From: Christiangramia sp.
GTDB taxonomy: Bacteria > Bacteroidota > Bacteroidia > Flavobacteriales > Flavobacteriaceae
DNA length: 7,305 nt
Reading direction: 5' to 3'
NCBI GenBank assembly: GCA_024635735.1
Contig: JAGXII010000211.1
Coordinates: 1-7,305 of the forward strand
The position numbers and the translations under genes are program-made. Every line of letters starts with the position of its first letter. Position 1 is the first letter of the stretch. Of the stretch, positions 4,898 to 7,305 are shown piece by piece. The notes under the pieces are model-generated. The model was not told where the DNA came from, made no database searches, and saw nothing but the letters and a program-made list of their open reading frames with translations.

Positions 4898-6640
4898 TTA
4901 AATATTTCCTTTTTTCATTTCTTCAGATAAATAATCGGATGCTCTCCAGGCAAGTGCAAGAATTGTCCATGTTGGATTTTTATCAGCCTGCGAAACGAAG
5001 GCTCCTCCGTCCATTACGAACAAATTGGGAACCTCATGTGCCTGGTTATATTTGTTTAAAACTGATGTTTTGGCATCGGCACCCATTCTAGTGGTTCCCA
5101 CCTCATGAATGATCCTTCCCGGATTTTCGAGACCGTAATTCGATTCCTTTCCAGGTTTATTCCCAAGTGCAATCCCGCCCATGGAACCTATAATTTCTTC
5201 AAAACTGTCCTGCATATGAGCTGCCTGTTTCACTTCTTCTTCAGACCATTTATAATTGAATTTTAGCACAGGGATTCCAAATTTGTCTACTTTTTCAGAA
5301 TCTATGGTACATCTATTCTCTGCTCTTGGAATACTTTCACCTCTTCCAGCCATACCCACGGTAGATCCATAGAATCGTTTCACATCTTCCATGAGCCCTA
5401 CTCCATAGCCTCCGGCTTTTTTCATCTCACCATTAAGGCCGGGAACCAGACTATTTAGATTTTCCATATTAAAACCAAAACCATAGGAAGGCATTCCCAT
5501 TCCGCCCCAGTATTCAATATGATAACCTCTGGTGAATCCCAGATTTTTATTATCGTTTAGCCACCATGGTGTGTACAAATGCATTCCTCCTACACCATCT
5601 TCATTATAGCGTTCCCTATCCATTAAAGAAGGAATAAATGCCATTCTGGAAGAACCTGTAGAATCATGCAAATATCTGCCAACCACATCGCTGGAGTTTG
5701 CCAGTCCGTTTGGATGGGCAGAAGATTTTGAATTAAGTAGAATTCTCGCCGAGCTACAAGCGCTGGCGGCCAGTATTACTACTTTGGCTTTAACACGATA
5801 ATCTTTAGAATCTGTTTTATCTATATAATGCACCCCCGTAGCATTTCCCTCTTTATCTGTAATCACTTCCCTTACCATAGCATTCACAAAGAGATCAACA
5901 TTTCCTGTTTCCTTCGCTGGCTTTACCAGGGCTGAAGAAGATGAAAAATCTCCATAAACACTACAAGATCTGGAACACTGGTTACAGTAAAAGCATGCCT
6001 GACGTTTTTTATTTACCCTTTTAGTTAGAATGGAAAGTCTGGAAGGGATCATAGGGATCCCTGCCTTCGCAGTTGCATTTTTAAAATAGAGTTCATGCAG
6101 CCTTGGTTTTGGAGGCGGCAGGAAATAACCATCCGGTTCATTAGGTATGTTTTCTTTTGTCCCGAAAACTCCTATTAACTTATCTACTTTATCGTAATAT
6201 GGTTTTACATCATCATACCCAATTGGCCAGTTATCGCCTTTCCCGTCAAAATCTTTTCTTTTAAAATCCAGAGGTCCAAATCTTAGGGAAATTCTGCCCC
6301 AGTGATTTGTTCTTCCTCCAACCATTCTGGATCGAAACCAGTCGAATTCAGTTCCCCATTCTTTGGTATAAGGTTCTCCTTCCAGTTCCCAGCCTCCATA
6401 TGCCATATCAAAATCTCCGAATGGTCTCACAGTGGAAGCTCCCCTTCGCGGTGACTCATAGGGCCATCTTAATTGTGTGCGCTGTTCAGGATTTGCAGGA
6501 TCAAAATCGGGACCAGCCTCCATAAGGGCTATTTTGTAACCTTTATCGGCCAGAATTTTTGCCGCCATGCCGCCTCCGGCTCCGGAGCCTACTATACAAA
6601 CATCGTACTTGGTGGATTGTTCTATTATTTGAAAAGACAT
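4898..6640 (-). CDS. GMC-family FAD-dependent dehydrogenase with four-cysteine cluster
   Basis: This is a 580-residue catalytic flavoprotein that probably oxidises a sugar, sugar acid or polyol hydroxyl; the substrate is not identifiable. The FAD-binding Rossmann fold starts at YDVCIVGSGAGGG (12-24; GxGxxG at G18, G20, G23), with the ribose-binding acidic residue at E41 (EAGP). The GMC loop RMVGGRTNHWGR spans 105-116. The C-terminal GMC domain has HEVGTTRMG with the catalytic-type H512, then DGGAFVSQADKNPTWTILALA with the partner N555. Residues 216-226 are C-x2-C-x2-C-x3-C (C216, C219, C222, C226). Three of these have the Cx5Cx3C spacing I recall for the 3Fe-4S cluster of Burkholderia FAD glucose dehydrogenase, suggesting electrons leave through an Fe-S centre rather than to oxygen. 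There is no signal peptide; export would rely on the Tat-signal subunit encoded 10 bp downstream. The esterase gene ends 49 bp upstream on the same strand. Choline dehydrogenase and oxygen-using GMC oxidases are less likely because of the cysteines and the partner gene. Confidence 0.95.
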   Translation of the reverse strand: MSFQIIEQSTKYDVCIVGSGAGGGMAAKILADKGYKIALMEAGPDFDPANPEQRTQLRWPYESPRRGASTVRPFGDFDMAYGGWELEGEPYTKEWGTEFDWFRSRMVGGRTNHWGRISLRFGPLDFKRKDFDGKGDNWPIGYDDVKPYYDKVDKLIGVFGTKENIPNEPDGYFLPPPKPRLHELYFKNATAKAGIPMIPSRLSILTKRVNKKRQACFYCNQCSRSCSVYGDFSSSSALVKPAKETGNVDLFVNAMVREVITDKEGNATGVHYIDKTDSKDYRVKAKVVILAASACSSARILLNSKSSAHPNGLANSSDVVGRYLHDSTGSSRMAFIPSLMDRERYNEDGVGGMHLYTPWWLNDNKNLGFTRGYHIEYWGGMGMPSYGFGFNMENLNSLVPGLNGEMKKAGGYGVGLMEDVKRFYGSTVGMAGRGESIPRAENRCTIDSEKVDKFGIPVLKFNYKWSEEEVKQAAHMQDSFEEIIGSMGGIALGNKPGKESNYGLENPGRIIHEVGTTRMGADAKTSVLNKYNQAHEVPNLFVMDGGAFVSQADKNPTWTILALAWRASDYLSEEMKKGNI

Positions 6641-6689
6641 AATATTTTATTGAGTTAGGGATACTTAAAATAAGCTTTTTCTGTTGATA

Positions 6690-7305
6690 TTATTTATTTA
6701 TAGATTCGAAATGAGTATTAAATAATTCCATCTGATATTTAATTGAATTCTTCCAGAAATCCCAGGTATGTCCTCCGGGACTGGAAGTAAAAGTGTGCGG
6801 AATATTATTATAAAGTAGTTTCTCGTGAAGCCTGACATTTACATCATAAAAGAAATCTGCGGTTCCGCATTCAATAATTATATCTAATGATTCAGGGGTA
6901 AGCAAATGAGTTAAATTAATTACACTGTGATTGTTCCATCTTTCGGGATTTTCAGAAAAAGAACCAAGATATTTTGAAATATCCCAGTTATTCGGAAAAG
7001 GCCTTATGTCCACTCCTCCACTCATACTTCCCACAGTAGCATACACATCCTGATGTTTAAATGCTAAATATAAAGAGCCATGACCTCCCATACTTAACCC
7101 GGTAATTGCCCGGCCATCCCTGTTTGCAATTGTTTTGTAATGAGAGTCAATCCATTCTACAAGTTCTTTAGATATGTAAGTTTCATATTTGCTTTCCGGG
7201 ATTAAAAGACTGTCAAAATACCAGCTATTATAATTCCCGTCCGGACTTACAACAATAATCCCATAACGATCTGCATATTCCATAATCCCCGGAGCATTCT
7301 TCACC
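6690..7305 (-). CDS. Esterase D/tributyrin esterase-like alpha/beta hydrolase, 5' end cut off
   Basis: This is the C-terminal 205 or so residues of a serine esterase; the reading frame stays open through the right edge. A GTG at 7302-7304 is not the real start, because the visible protein begins mid-domain just after where the oxyanion-hole HG(Y/F)GG strand should be. Residue numbers here count from that GTG. NAPGIMEYADRYGIIVVSPDG (3-23) is the usual second strand. GLSMGGHGSLYLA (69-81) holds the nucleophile elbow with S71. CGTADFF (146-152) supplies the likely acid D150, and SPGGHTWDFW (175-184) the catalytic H179. This arrangement matches the esterase D/PF00756 group, which includes S-formylglutathione hydrolases, mycolyltransferase-like proteins and acetyl or feruloyl esterases attached to glycans. 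A signal peptide cannot be judged because the N terminus is missing. It is first of three leftward genes, with the dehydrogenase pair following after 49 bp, so it may remove acyl groups from the dehydrogenase substrate; that link is inferred from position only. Confidence 0.88.
   Translation of the reverse strand, partial: VKNAPGIMEYADRYGIIVVSPDGNYNSWYFDSLLIPESKYETYISKELVEWIDSHYKTIANRDGRAITGLSMGGHGSLYLAFKHQDVYATVGSMSGGVDIRPFPNNWDISKYLGSFSENPERWNNHSVINLTHLLTPESLDIIIECGTADFFYDVNVRLHEKLLYNNIPHTFTSSPGGHTWDFWKNSIKYQMELFNTHFESINK

Noticed and set aside
6307..6658. Two overlapping rightward frames (72 and 61 codons)
   Set aside because: They are antisense to the FAD-binding N terminus of the GMC gene and show no independent protein features.
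7302..7304. GTG as the true start of the esterase
   Set aside because: The protein there is already inside the alpha/beta hydrolase core and lacks the preceding strand and oxyanion-hole motif, so the gene continues beyond the window.

Overview
The window looks like a stretch of chromosome from a marine or soil Flavobacteriaceae-type Bacteroidota (Gramella/Zunongwangia-like is my guess). The DNA is AT-rich. Several upstream regions carry 8-mers that match or resemble the Bacteroidota -7 box (TAnnTTTG), and Shine-Dalgarno sequences are mostly absent. The protein families are also typical of the group: a DnaQ-exonuclease/Cho-like GIY-YIG fusion, a DUF4097-type secreted protein, and a GMC oxidoreductase paired with a gluconate 2-dehydrogenase subunit 3 protein. 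No rRNA, tRNA, insertion sequence, CRISPR array or phage gene is visible.

Left part (1-1372, leftward). A small membrane methyltransferase of the isoprenylcysteine carboxyl methyltransferase-like family runs off the left edge. Upstream of it, and transcribed the same way, is a complete small-conductance mechanosensitive channel (MscS). A hairpin between them pairs fully only in the leftward transcript and probably ends or attenuates the mscS message. The 290-bp gap at 1373-1662 is a divergent promoter region. It has a perfect TATATTTG -7 box for mscS, with two abutting palindromes directly upstream.

Middle (1663-3938, rightward). A 481-residue nuclease joins a DEDDh proofreading-type exonuclease domain to a UvrC/Cho-like GIY-YIG endonuclease domain, followed by a UvrC-like cysteine cluster. 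It is followed by a secreted 232-residue DUF4097-type protein with a nine-residue G-(D/N)-(I/V/L) repeat. Its leader can fold into a nested stem that ends three bases before the start codon. The 247-bp convergent gap at 3939-4185 holds no convincing gene or strong terminator.

Right part (4186-7305, leftward). Three genes form a likely operon, read in the order esterase (5' end off the right edge), GMC flavoprotein dehydrogenase, and gluconate 2-dehydrogenase subunit 3-like protein. The flavoprotein has no signal peptide but carries a CxxCxxCxxxC cluster. The small subunit has a twin-arginine lipoprotein signal. This fits the hitch-hiker export model of FAD-dependent glucose/gluconate dehydrogenases, with a folded Fe-S flavoprotein carried through Tat by its small subunit. 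The esterase could deacylate a substrate before oxidation, but that is inference.

I did not find a clearly new system. The most useful second looks are the Fe-S flavoprotein with its Tat-lipoprotein partner, the exonuclease/Cho-like fusion, the mscS operator-like palindromes, and the structured leader of the DUF4097-type gene.
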